Part shown: piece after piece, positions 10,463 through 18,529 of the stretch
How positions within the stretch are numbered: the first letter of the stretch is position 1
How the letters are laid out: each line of letters starts with the position of its first letter
DNA from: Flavobacterium xanthum
Lineage (GTDB): Bacteria > Bacteroidota > Bacteroidia > Flavobacteriales > Flavobacteriaceae
Assembly (NCBI RefSeq): GCF_900142695.1
Contig: NZ_FRBU01000003.1
Coordinates: forward strand, 62,001-126,000
Reading direction: 5' to 3'
DNA: 64,000 bases
Program-made: the position numbers and the translations under genes
The notes under the pieces: model-generated
What the model was told of the DNA's origin: nothing
Database searches by the model: none
The model's input: the letters and a program-made list of their open reading frames with translations, nothing else

Positions 10463-11197
10463 ATGGAAAAAGAACATCAAATATTTGGGATTAGAGCGAT
10501 CATTGAAGCCATCCAAGCAGGCGCAACAGTAGATAAAGTCTATATTCAAAAGGAAGCTAGCAGCGAACTTATGAGAGACTTAATGAAAGTAATGAAGCGT
10601 GGAAACATCAATTTTTCCTATGTACCGGTTGAAAAACTTAACAGACTTACACCTAATAATCATCAAGGTGCAGTGGCAACGGTATCTCCGATCTCCTTTT
10701 TTGATTTAGAATCTTTAATTGAATCTGTTGTTGAAAACGGAAAGAAACCATTATTTTTAATATTAGATCAAATCTCTGACGCTCGCAATTTTGGTGCAAT
10801 TATCAGAACCGCAGAATGTACCGGAGTAAATGGAATTATTGTTCAAAAAGCAGGTTCAGCACCCGTAAATGGCGATACCGTTAAAACATCGGCTGGTGCC
10901 GTATTTAATATTCCGATTTGTAAAGTAGAACACATTAAAGATGCCATTTTTCTATTACAAGCAAGTGGTATTAAAACTGTCGCTGCAACTGAAAAAACAG
11001 ACACAACTATTTATAACATCTCTTTAAACGAGCCTGTTGCAATTATCATGGGATCAGAAGATCGTGGTGTAAACCCATCGGTTCTTAAAATTGTAGATGA
11101 AAAAGCAAAACTACCTATGTTTGGAACAATAGGATCTTTGAATGTTTCAGTAGCTTGCGGTGCTTTCTTGTATGAAGCCGTAAGACAAAGAAGTTAA
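10463..11197 (+). CDS. rlmB: 23S rRNA (guanosine-2'-O-)-methyltransferase RlmB, SpoU/TrmH family
   Basis: Predicted to 2'-O-methylate G2251 (E. coli numbering) of 23S rRNA using S-adenosylmethionine. The protein has 244 residues. An N-terminal substrate-binding domain (about 1-75) with GIRAIIEAI and NNHQGAVA precedes the knotted SPOUT domain. Its three motifs are visible: ARNFGAIIRTAE (about 107-118), IIMGSEDRGV (about 194-203) and SLNVSVACGAFLYE near the end. Length and the N-terminal domain favour RlmB over TrmH, though a tRNA or other rRNA target cannot be excluded. The gene stands alone between a terminator and a convergent rhomboid gene. Confidence 0.88.
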   Translation: MEKEHQIFGIRAIIEAIQAGATVDKVYIQKEASSELMRDLMKVMKRGNINFSYVPVEKLNRLTPNNHQGAVATVSPISFFDLESLIESVVENGKKPLFLILDQISDARNFGAIIRTAECTGVNGIIVQKAGSAPVNGDTVKTSAGAVFNIPICKVEHIKDAIFLLQASGIKTVAATEKTDTTIYNISLNEPVAIIMGSEDRGVNPSVLKIVDEKAKLPMFGTIGSLNVSVACGAFLYEAVRQRS

Positions 11198-11246
11198 TCC
11201 CATCCCCGACTCTTCCCAAAGGGAAGTGAGCCAATACTGCTAAATA

Positions 11247-11285
11247 AAAAAAAGAATCAAGACTGCGGTTTTGATTCTTTTTTTT
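11247..11285. terminator. Bidirectional terminator between rlmB and the rhomboid gene
   Basis: AAAAAAAGAATCAA and TTGATTCTTTTTTTT flank a 10-nt loop, giving T tracts on both strands. The rhomboid stop codon (11257-11259) lies inside the stem. Confidence 0.8.
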
Positions 11286-12033
11286 GATCTGGTACAACGC
11301 TATAATTTATGGGAATATCGGCTGTATAATAGGTAAAAATGGCTTCTTCATTTTCTTGAGGTAAATTTACAAAGTTTCCGTTTTCATCAAAACGCTGCAT
11401 AAATTTATCTGCTGTAGCATCAAAATCAGGGTGTTCCCAATCGTATTTAATCACTTTCTTGTACTCAGGAGTTTTATAAACTAAAGAAAGAACAAATCCC
11501 GCGAGCAATCCTCCCAGATGTCCTTCCCAAGAAATAGATTTGTTTCCAGTAATCTCAGGACTTGGAAAAACATACCAAACCAAGCCTCCATAAACAACTA
11601 TCACAGCTAGCGATAAAGCGACAAGCCGATTGTACTTCGTTTGTAGGCCTTTAAAAAAGACAAAACTAAACAACACATATATTAAACCGCTTGCTCCTAT
11701 ATGGTAATTATCTCTACCAATACTCCAAGTGATACAACCCGAAATTAAAATCCCATACCCAATCACCTTCATTGCTTGCTCTGTATAAAAAAATTGTAAA
11801 GCAGTTAATAAAATCAATAGCGGAATGGAATTGTTATAAAGATGTTCTATATCGGCATGAATGAATGGACTAAAAAAAACTCCTTGTAAACCTGAAAAAG
11901 TTCTAGGGTAAATCCCATTTTCGACAAAGTCAAAATCATATCGGATTTGGAGCCAAAAAACAAACCACAACAACACCACAAAAAAAAGGGGCAGTCCAAT
12001 AACTGAATTCGTAAATTTAAAATGCTTTTCCAT
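11257..12033 (-). CDS. Rhomboid-family intramembrane serine protease
   Basis: Rhomboids cut transmembrane substrates within the inner membrane. The protein has 258 residues with about six hydrophobic segments. The catalytic serine is S115 in HIGASGLIYV, and its histidine partner is H172 in WEGHLGGLLAG. The oxyanion-side residues H64 and N68 lie in HADIEHLYNNS. So all catalytic positions are present. After the last membrane segment comes a soluble tail of about 60 residues. The substrate is unknown. The gene is monocistronic. Confidence 0.9.
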   Translation of the reverse strand: MEKHFKFTNSVIGLPLFFVVLLWFVFWLQIRYDFDFVENGIYPRTFSGLQGVFFSPFIHADIEHLYNNSIPLLILLTALQFFYTEQAMKVIGYGILISGCITWSIGRDNYHIGASGLIYVLFSFVFFKGLQTKYNRLVALSLAVIVVYGGLVWYVFPSPEITGNKSISWEGHLGGLLAGFVLSLVYKTPEYKKVIKYDWEHPDFDATADKFMQRFDENGNFVNLPQENEEAIFTYYTADIPINYSVVPDQKKESKPQS

Positions 12034-12143
12034 GAATAGGGTGAGATTTTACATTTTAGTAGTATTTCAAAAACTTATCCAAAAGCAATTTAATGCTATT
12101 TTGTCATATTTAAATTAAAAAGGCTTTCTAAAGTATAAGTCCC

Positions 12144-12226
12144 TAGCCCGGATGGAAGCGGCATCCTTTTCTATCTCGTTTTTTAACGAGATAGAAAAGA
12201 TATAGTGTACAGCCGGAAATAGCTCC
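12144..12226 (+). repeat. Flavobacterial palindromic intergenic repeat, copy 1 (short form)
   Basis: Conserved ends (TAGCCCGGATGGAAGCGG at the left, AGCCGGAAATAGCTCC at the right) flank a 15-bp hairpin, CTTTTCTATCTCGTT / AACGAGATAGAAAAG (12166-12199). Related copies lie at 27525-27668 and, inverted, at 44107-44247. The element fills much of the 298-nt gap between the rhomboid gene and rarA. Nothing else was seen there. Confidence 0.75.
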
Positions 12227-12331
12227 GAATAAAAATAGTAATTTTACCAAAGTCATATTTTCGATTGAATAGTAACGAATTTAGACCCGAGCGCCAGCGA
12301 ACTGGCGAAGCATTTTAGATTTAAAGAAAAA

Positions 12332-13609
12332 ATGGAAGCACCACTTGCAGAACGCATACGCCCTCAAAAATTAGAAGACTACATCAGTCAATCCCATCTC
12401 GTGGGACCCAATGGATCGTTGACGCAACAAATAATAAAAGGAATTATCCCATCATTAATTTTATGGGGGCCACCAGGAACTGGAAAAACTACACTGGCAC
12501 AAATAATCGCACAAGAATCCAAACGTCCCTTTTATATTTTGAGTGCGATTAATTCAGGAGTTAAGGATATTAGGGAAGTGATTGAAAAAGCAAAGCAAAG
12601 TGGCGGTTTATTCACTGCAAAAAATCCAATTCTTTTCATTGATGAGATTCACCGTTTTAGCAAATCCCAACAGGATTCATTATTGGCAGCTGTCGAAAAA
12701 GGTTGGATTACGCTGATAGGCGCTACAACTGAAAATCCAAGCTTTGAAGTGATTCCCGCATTACTTTCCCGCTGTCAGGTCTACATTTTGAATGCTTTTA
12801 CTAAAAAAGATCTAGAGTCTCTGTTAGACCGTGCCATGAAAACGGATCCGTATTTATCTACTAAAAACATTAAACTAAACGAGACCGAAGCCCTATTGCG
12901 ACTTTCCGGCGGAGATGGACGTAAACTGTTAAATATTTTTGAACTTGTTGTAAACGCTTCCAATGATGACGAAGTAATAATCACTAATGATCGTGTTTTT
13001 GCTTTGGTACAACAAAATACTGTTTTGTATGACAAAACTGGAGAACAACATTATGACATTGTTTCTGCTTTTATAAAATCGATTCGAGGCAGCGATCCTA
13101 ATGGCGCTGTTTACTGGCTAGCACGGATGATCGAAGGTGGTGAAGATGTGAAATTCATAGCCCGAAGAATGCTTATTCTCAGCAGTGAAGATATAGGAAA
13201 TGCAAATCCTACTGCCTTTATTATGGCCAATAATACTTTTCAGGCTGTGACTACGATTGGCTATCCGGAAAGCCGAATCATATTAAGCCAATGTGCGGTT
13301 TACCTTGCGACTTCTCCCAAAAGTAATGCTTCCTATTTAGCAATTGGAACAGCACAACAGTTAGTAAAACAAACTGGAGATCTGCCGGTTCCTATTCACC
13401 TGCGCAATGCACCTACAAAATTAATGAAAGAGCTAGGATATGGTGAAGAGTACAAATACGCCCATGATTACACTAATAATTTTGCAGAGCAGGAATTTTT
13501 ACCTGATGCTATAAGTAAAAAACCTATTTATATTCCTGGAAACAATTCAAGGGAAAACAGCATACGAGAATTTCTGAAAAACCGTTGGAAAAATAAATAC
13601 GGATATTAA
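12332..13609 (+). CDS. rarA: Replication-associated recombination protein A, AAA+ ATPase
   Basis: RarA (MgsA/WRNIP1 family) is a clamp-loader-like ATPase that acts at stalled replication forks. The protein has 425 residues. Walker A is GPPGTGKT (46-53), Walker B is LFIDEIHRF (D104, E105) and sensor 1 lies in [13 protein letters not shown]. The sequence LLSRCQVY supplies the arginine finger region. The C-terminal tetramerisation domain includes [23 protein letters not shown] and is the signature that separates RarA from RuvB and DnaX. The order of domains and the length are normal. It is a single gene, with a bidirectional terminator behind it. Confidence 0.95.
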   Translation: MEAPLAERIRPQKLEDYISQSHLVGPNGSLTQQIIKGIIPSLILWGPPGTGKTTLAQIIAQESKRPFYILSAINSGVKDIREVIEKAKQSGGLFTAKNPILFIDEIHRFSKSQQDSLLAAVEKGWITLIGATTENPSFEVIPALLSRCQVYILNAFTKKDLESLLDRAMKTDPYLSTKNIKLNETEALLRLSGGDGRKLLNIFELVVNASNDDEVIITNDRVFALVQQNTVLYDKTGEQHYDIVSAFIKSIRGSDPNGAVYWLARMIEGGEDVKFIARRMLILSSEDIGNANPTAFIMANNTFQAVTTIGYPESRIILSQCAVYLATSPKSNASYLAIGTAQQLVKQTGDLPVPIHLRNAPTKLMKELGYGEEYKYAHDYTNNFAEQEFLPDAISKKPIYIPGNNSRENSIREFLKNRWKNKYGY

Positions 13610-13616
13610 ATTCCAT

Positions 13617-13648
13617 AAAAAAAGTCTTGATTACGCAAGACTTTTTTT
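13617..13648. terminator. Bidirectional terminator after rarA
   Basis: AAAAAAAGTCTTG / CAAGACTTTTTTT with a 6-nt loop lies between the convergent rarA and the gene at 13680. Confidence 0.85.
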
Positions 13649-13679
13649 ATGAACTATTTTCAAAATAGCTTTGTAACCG

Positions 13680-14426
13680 CTAAAACTTAACCGCTACTTT
13701 TTCAGAAATTAATTTATCATTTTGATAATATTCAAAATACCATTCGTTGTCTTTCAAAATTAAAGACCCTTGAACTGCATCTCTTATTGCAATAAATGAA
13801 TTGGCTTGGGATGTTTTAAACAACTTCATAACTACTTTTGGAGTATTGTCAATAAGCTGAAAACCAGTTTCGGTGGCCTGAGCGTAAAGCATAGTACTTT
13901 CTTCAATTGTAAGACTGGGCTTTAATTCTGTTACGGCTACCATTTCCTTTATTACAGGAGTAGCAGCAGCTGCGACAACTGCCGGCTGCGCCTTAGCACG
14001 AGTTCCGCTATATTTATATTGCAACTCATACACGGATTCGAAGGCTTCAGCAAGCGCTTCATTATAAGCATTTTTATAGTCTTTTTCTTTACTTTTACCA
14101 GCAGCCGATTGAAAAATGATTTTACCATAGCAATCCTTCAAAGTGATGATCAATCTTGTTGTCAAAAAACCACTATCATTAACTACATCAGCATACAATA
14201 AATCGCAACGATCACTGTATTCACCGGGAATTGTCTCGTTACTATAAAAAGAAACGAAGCCTGCCTTATTTAAATTAAACTTAGTTATAGTATTCAAACG
14301 GTATTGATTCTCTCCCTTTAGAAATTCATATTTCAAAGGAACGATTACTGCCTTATACTCATTTACGGATTGAGCGTACGAATAATTAATTGCTAGTACT
14401 AGTACGAATAGAAATAACTTTTTCAT
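13680..14426 (-). CDS. Exported protein of unknown function
   Basis: I do not recognise this 248-residue protein. A signal peptide is clear (MKKLFLFVLVLAINYSYAQ), so it is probably periplasmic or outer-membrane associated. A central region resembles the AEAFESVYELQYKYSG type helix, followed by an alanine-rich linker (AQPAVVAAAATPV) and a compact C-terminal beta-rich part ending EKVAVKF. It is 4 nt downstream of the HAD phosphatase gene and closes a five- or six-gene operon. No function is suggested. Confidence 0.7.
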   Translation of the reverse strand: MKKLFLFVLVLAINYSYAQSVNEYKAVIVPLKYEFLKGENQYRLNTITKFNLNKAGFVSFYSNETIPGEYSDRCDLLYADVVNDSGFLTTRLIITLKDCYGKIIFQSAAGKSKEKDYKNAYNEALAEAFESVYELQYKYSGTRAKAQPAVVAAAATPVIKEMVAVTELKPSLTIEESTMLYAQATETGFQLIDNTPKVVMKLFKTSQANSFIAIRDAVQGSLILKDNEWYFEYYQNDKLISEKVAVKF

Positions 14427-14429
14427 AGT

Positions 14430-15119
14430 TTATAAATATTTTTTGATTTCTAATAAATGGTTAATTTGTTTAATGTGAGTTCCAACTTCAATTTTTGCTT
14501 CGTTGAAAAATACAGCATCTAATCCTGCGTCAATCGCTCCTTGAACGTCAGCATCTAAGCTATCTCCAATCATAATGCTACTTTCTTTTTTGGCTTTAGC
14601 CAAATCTAAAGCAAAATCAAAAATTAGTGGATTTGGTTTCTTAACTCCAGCCATTTCAGAATTAGTAACGGTTCGAAAATAAGACTCAATCTTAGAATTA
14701 CTTATCTTTTTATATTGAACCTCCGCAAATCCATTTGTAATTATGTGAAGTGTATACCTTTGATTTAAATACTCTAAAACTTCAATTGTTCCATCAAAAA
14801 GGTGATTGTTATCGGGCAAAAAACGAAGATAATCCTCGGCAATAGCATCTATTTCTTCATCGGAAATTGTATAATTTATAGCATCAAAAGAGTGTTTCAG
14901 TCGATTGTATCGCAGTTCTTGATGAGTAATTTTATCATATTGATACAACTTCCAACATTCTTGATTTATGGGTACGTATTTTTCAATAAATTGTTTGGTT
15001 TCAATTTCGGGATGATTTCTATTAAAAATCCCCTCGAAAGTCAACTCTGAATTTTTATCAAAATCCCAAAGTGTATGGTCTAAATCGAAAAATACATCTT
15101 TTATGTGTGTTTGTTTCAT
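14430..15119 (-). CDS. HAD-superfamily hydrolase, YjjG-like nucleotidase
   Basis: This 229-residue HAD phosphatase resembles the YjjG family, which removes phosphate from non-canonical pyrimidine nucleotides. Motif I is FFDLDHTLWDF (nucleophile D and acid D), motif II is IITNGF, the lysine lies in AGVKKPNP and motif III is MIGDSLDADVQGA. The DHTLWDF form of motif I is typical of YjjG-type proteins. The alpha-helical cap lies between motifs I and II. It is 9 nt after radC and 4 nt before the exported protein. The exact substrate is inferred from family only. Confidence 0.8.
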   Translation of the reverse strand: MKQTHIKDVFFDLDHTLWDFDKNSELTFEGIFNRNHPEIETKQFIEKYVPINQECWKLYQYDKITHQELRYNRLKHSFDAINYTISDEEIDAIAEDYLRFLPDNNHLFDGTIEVLEYLNQRYTLHIITNGFAEVQYKKISNSKIESYFRTVTNSEMAGVKKPNPLIFDFALDLAKAKKESSIMIGDSLDADVQGAIDAGLDAVFFNEAKIEVGTHIKQINHLLEIKKYL

Positions 15120-15128
15120 TTTTAAATT

Positions 15129-15824
15129 TTAAAATATTCCTTCATCTGCAAAGCTGAAATAACTGTTTTCAGTTACAATGAGATGATCCAAGACTTTTAT
15201 TTCTAAACTATCTCCAGCTAATTTCAATTTCCTTGTAATTTGCTTGTCTGCATCACTAGGAATCAAAGTACCAGAAGGATGATTGTGGCATAGTATTAAG
15301 GCTGTAGCTCCCATTTCTAGCGCCGTTTTAAAGACAATACGAACATCCACTAGCGTTCCCGTAATACCGCCTTTACTTAACTGCGATTTAGCAATCACCT
15401 TATTTGAATTATTCATGTAAATGATCCAAAATTCTTCATGGGGTAATTCACCAATAATAGGTTGCATAATCTCAAAAATAATTTTGCTAGAGGTGATTTT
15501 TTTTAACTCTATTGCATCCTCAGAACGCCTGCGCCTTCCTAATTCCAAAGCTGCTATAATTGAAATTGCCTTTGCCTCTCCTATTCCTTTGAACTGAATA
15601 AGCTGAGACAATGATAATTTTCCCAACGCATTCAAATTATTGTCCACACTTGCTAGAATCCGTTTACTTAAATCCACCGCCGATTCATTTCTACTTCCAG
15701 AACCAATCAAAATAGCAATTAATTCCGCGTCACTTAAGACACTTTTGCCTTTGAGCATCAGTTTTTCGCGTGGCTTATCATCTTCAGACCAATTCGTTAT
15801 AGGGAAAAAGGAATTTTCAGCCAT
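15129..15824 (-). CDS. radC: RadC-family JAMM protein (UPF0758)
   Basis: RadC was named as a DNA-repair protein, but its biochemical role is still unsettled. The protein has 231 residues. An N-terminal helical domain contains a helix-hairpin-helix (LIQFKGIGEAKA, about 75-86), and the C-terminal JAB/JAMM domain carries the metal site CHNHPSG with H180, H182 and D191. It is 9 nt upstream of the HAD gene and 12 nt after the GNAT gene. Length and motifs indicate a housekeeping copy and not a shorter phage-borne one. Confidence 0.92.
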   Translation of the reverse strand: MAENSFFPITNWSEDDKPREKLMLKGKSVLSDAELIAILIGSGSRNESAVDLSKRILASVDNNLNALGKLSLSQLIQFKGIGEAKAISIIAALELGRRRRSEDAIELKKITSSKIIFEIMQPIIGELPHEEFWIIYMNNSNKVIAKSQLSKGGITGTLVDVRIVFKTALEMGATALILCHNHPSGTLIPSDADKQITRKLKLAGDSLEIKVLDHLIVTENSYFSFADEGIF

Positions 15825-15836
15825 TTAGTTTGTTGT

Positions 15837-16295
15837 TTAAATTGGTTTCCGCATGCAAATACTATTTTCTAAACCTACATAAGGCTCATAATTATCAACT
15901 ATGACATATCCAGCTTTTTGATATAAAGCAATCGCTTCTTTTTGTTTATATAAAGTTTCCAAAACAGAAAATGAATATCCTAAGCCCTTTGCCCAACGTT
16001 CTAATTCCATTAAAATAGTTTGCGCTAAACCCATTCCTCTCGCTTCAATAGAAACAAACATACGCTTTATTTCAATTTTATTTGTATCGTATTTTTTAAA
16101 GCAACCACAACCAACGGCTTTGTCTTCTAGATAAAGAATAACGACATTTGGATTTAATTCCAAAATATTATTACCCCAATAATCCGATTTTAATTCCGGA
16201 TAACGCTCCCATAAACTCTTATCCAAAGCAGCAATCAAATTGACAAAATCTAGGTTTTCACTGGTAGTCTTAACAATTCTAATATTTTCTTTCAT
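15837..16295 (-). CDS. GNAT-family N-acetyltransferase
   Basis: Predicted acetyl-CoA-dependent acyltransferase of 152 residues. The acetyl-CoA-binding motif A appears as IKRMFVSIEARGMGLAQTIL (about 76-95), where R/Q-x-x-G-x-G/A is partly relaxed to RGMGLA. Motif B lies in YSFSVLETLYKQKEAIALYQKAGY. It sits between mpl and radC with gaps of 7 and 12 nt, so it belongs to the operon. The substrate is unknown. Confidence 0.85.
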   Translation of the reverse strand: MKENIRIVKTTSENLDFVNLIAALDKSLWERYPELKSDYWGNNILELNPNVVILYLEDKAVGCGCFKKYDTNKIEIKRMFVSIEARGMGLAQTILMELERWAKGLGYSFSVLETLYKQKEAIALYQKAGYVIVDNYEPYVGLENSICMRKPI

Positions 16296-16302
16296 ACCAC
16301 TT

Positions 16303-17658
16303 TTACTTTACCAATTCTTTTACCTCATCAAAGTTTAATCCACCGTAATTACCGGAACTCATCAATAGTAAAGCAGAATTTTCAAGATTCAAGTTGAAAA
16401 GATAGTCTTTGAAATCTTTTGGATTAGTATAAATAATTAAATCTTCACGATTAAACGCTTTAGCAATTTGTTCGTAAGTAACTTCTTCAAGCTGTTTGAT
16501 TTTCACGGCATCTGGCGAATAAAAAACGACTGCTTTATCGGCATATTCCAATGCACCTTCGTATTCTTTCAGGAATTCAGCATTCAAGCTACTATACGTA
16601 TGCAATTCTAAACAAGCTACTAACGTTCGGTTTGGATATTGCTCTTTCACCGCTTTTGTAGTTGCTGAAACCTTACTTGGTGAATGGGCAAAATCTTTAT
16701 AGGCAACTTTCGTTTTGCTTTCGGCAATTTTTTCTAATCTTTTTGATGCGCCTTTGAAACTGGCAATGGCTTCATAAAAATCAGCTTCATCAACGCCCAT
16801 ATTTTGACAGATCCATTTGGCTCCAGCCAAATTATTCAAATTATGCGCTCCAAAAACTTCAATTGGCATGTCGCCCTCTGGAGTTTCCAGTAATGTTACG
16901 CCATCATTGACAGCATATTTTGGCGTATGATAGGCTAGTTTTCGAATTGGATTTGTCGCGGCTTCAGCAACCCGTTTTACTTCAGCATCATCTTCATTAT
17001 ACACCAGAATTCCGCCATTAGTGATTTTACCAATAAAACTTTCGAACTGTTCTACGTAGTTTTCATAGGTTGGAAAAACATTAATATGATCCCATGCAAT
17101 CCCTGAAATCAAAGCGATATTGGGTTGGTATAAATGAAATTTTGGTCTGCGGTCAATTGGAGAAGACAAATATTCATCTCCTTCCAAAACTATAAAATCA
17201 TTCTCCTCCGTAAGATGAACCATCGTATCGAAGCCTTCCAACTGTGCACCAACCATGTAATCTACCGCTATGTCATGGTAATGCATAACATGCAAAATCA
17301 TTGAAGTAATTGTTGTTTTCCCATGAGATCCGCCAATAACTACTCGTGTTTTATTTTTGGATTGCTCGTAAAGAAATTCAGGATAAGAATATATTTTTAG
17401 CCCTAATTCTTGTGCTTTTAATAATTCTGGATTATCTGCTTTGGCGTGCATCCCAAGAATAACTGCTTCAATAGCTGAAGTTATTTTCTCAGGAAACCAG
17501 CCTAATTCTGGAGGCAAAATCCCCTTTTTATCTAATCTTGATTTTGATGGTTCAAAAATTGCATCGTCACTTCCAGTAACTTGATATCCTTTGTTATGTA
17601 GTGCTAATGCCAGATTGTGCATCGCGCTTCCGCCGATAGCTATAAAATGTGTACGCAT
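16303..17658 (-). CDS. mpl: UDP-N-acetylmuramate:L-Ala-gamma-D-Glu-mesoDAP ligase
   Basis: Mpl attaches the recycled murein tripeptide to UDP-MurNAc in the cytoplasm. The protein has 451 residues, the Mpl length. The N-terminus FIAIGGSAMHNLALALHNKG and GSDDAIFEPS are Mpl signatures, since MurC has GIGGxGMSG. The ATP loop is GGSHGKTT (109-116), and the central domain contains EGDEYLSSPIDRRPKF. The C-terminal domain contains DFAHSPSKV. Together with anmK at 54908 it points to active wall recycling. It lies 43 nt after the TPR gene and 7 nt before the GNAT gene. Confidence 0.9.
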   Translation of the reverse strand: MRTHFIAIGGSAMHNLALALHNKGYQVTGSDDAIFEPSKSRLDKKGILPPELGWFPEKITSAIEAVILGMHAKADNPELLKAQELGLKIYSYPEFLYEQSKNKTRVVIGGSHGKTTITSMILHVMHYHDIAVDYMVGAQLEGFDTMVHLTEENDFIVLEGDEYLSSPIDRRPKFHLYQPNIALISGIAWDHINVFPTYENYVEQFESFIGKITNGGILVYNEDDAEVKRVAEAATNPIRKLAYHTPKYAVNDGVTLLETPEGDMPIEVFGAHNLNNLAGAKWICQNMGVDEADFYEAIASFKGASKRLEKIAESKTKVAYKDFAHSPSKVSATTKAVKEQYPNRTLVACLELHTYSSLNAEFLKEYEGALEYADKAVVFYSPDAVKIKQLEEVTYEQIAKAFNREDLIIYTNPKDFKDYLFNLNLENSALLLMSSGNYGGLNFDEVKELVK

Positions 17659-17701
17659 TCTAATTTTGGTTTATTAATTTTGGATTCAGAAGAAATTATA
17701 A

Positions 17702-18400
17702 TTAGTCCTGATTTTTTTTATTATATGTTTCTAATACTGTTTTTGCCTTTTCAGGATCCCGCATTTTGTTTTTGTACAAGCTAGCTAATTTTTGATAACT
17801 TGTTTTGGAACCTCCAGCCATTATCGCTTTTTTGTATTGTTGTTCTGCTGTTTTATATCTTTTAAAATATTCTTCGATGTGTCCTCGTGACAAATAACCG
17901 TCAACAGGCGACAATCGTAATAATTCATTGGAATATTTGATAGCTTTCGATTCGCTTCCACCTACAATTCCCGGCAACTGAATATACAGCTCAATTAATG
18001 CCCAACGCGCTTCAAGGTGCTTAGGATTTAGGGTGATTGCTTTTTCGAAGGAGGTCTTCACTTCGTCAATCATTCCAAGGGCTTTAAACTTGTTTGAATC
18101 TTTGGCTTTCATTCCTAAAGCGCCACCATATTTATAATAATAATTAGCTTCAGAAGGTTTGAGTTGCTTGAGTTTTTTATAATAGCCAATCGCCTTATCC
18201 CACAATTTATCATGACCAGCAATATCTCCAAGATATTCAATGGTTTTTAAATCCGATGGATTAGACCTCAAAACAGATTCAAAAGCCACCTCAGCTTGAT
18301 CCATTTTATCTGCCTTATACAGTTTTTCTGCTTTTTCGAAATCTGATTGTCCCCACATCATAACCGGTAGAAATACAAATAAATAAATAATATGTTTCAT
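17702..18400 (-). CDS. Exported tetratricopeptide-repeat protein
   Basis: This 232-residue protein has a signal peptide (MKHIIYLFVFLPVMMWGQ) followed by TPR helices along its whole length. Examples are EKLYKADKMDQAEVAFESVL, AIGYYKKLKQLKPSEANYYY and QYKKAIMAGGSKTSYQKLASL. TPR proteins act as protein-binding scaffolds, and the partner here is unknown. It lies 43 nt upstream of mpl and could head that operon. It is divergent from the alpha-2-macroglobulin gene. Confidence 0.85.
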   Translation of the reverse strand: MKHIIYLFVFLPVMMWGQSDFEKAEKLYKADKMDQAEVAFESVLRSNPSDLKTIEYLGDIAGHDKLWDKAIGYYKKLKQLKPSEANYYYKYGGALGMKAKDSNKFKALGMIDEVKTSFEKAITLNPKHLEARWALIELYIQLPGIVGGSESKAIKYSNELLRLSPVDGYLSRGHIEEYFKRYKTAEQQYKKAIMAGGSKTSYQKLASLYKNKMRDPEKAKTVLETYNKKNQD

Positions 18401-18404
18401 TCTT

Positions 18405-18412
18405 CAAAAATA
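18405..18412 (-). promoter_or_regulatory. Possible -7 box before the TPR gene
   Basis: On the minus strand TATTTTTG fits TAnnTTTG, but it is only 4 nt from the start codon, which implies a leaderless message. No clear -33 box was seen. Confidence 0.3.
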
Positions 18413-18529
18413 GGGAAATATGATAAGTTAGATTTGATTTTAAGTAAATATTAGTAATTTAGTAAGAAATATTTCTAATATTAATTCTCCATAATTGAAA
18501 AATATTTACAACTTATTTTAAATCAACTT

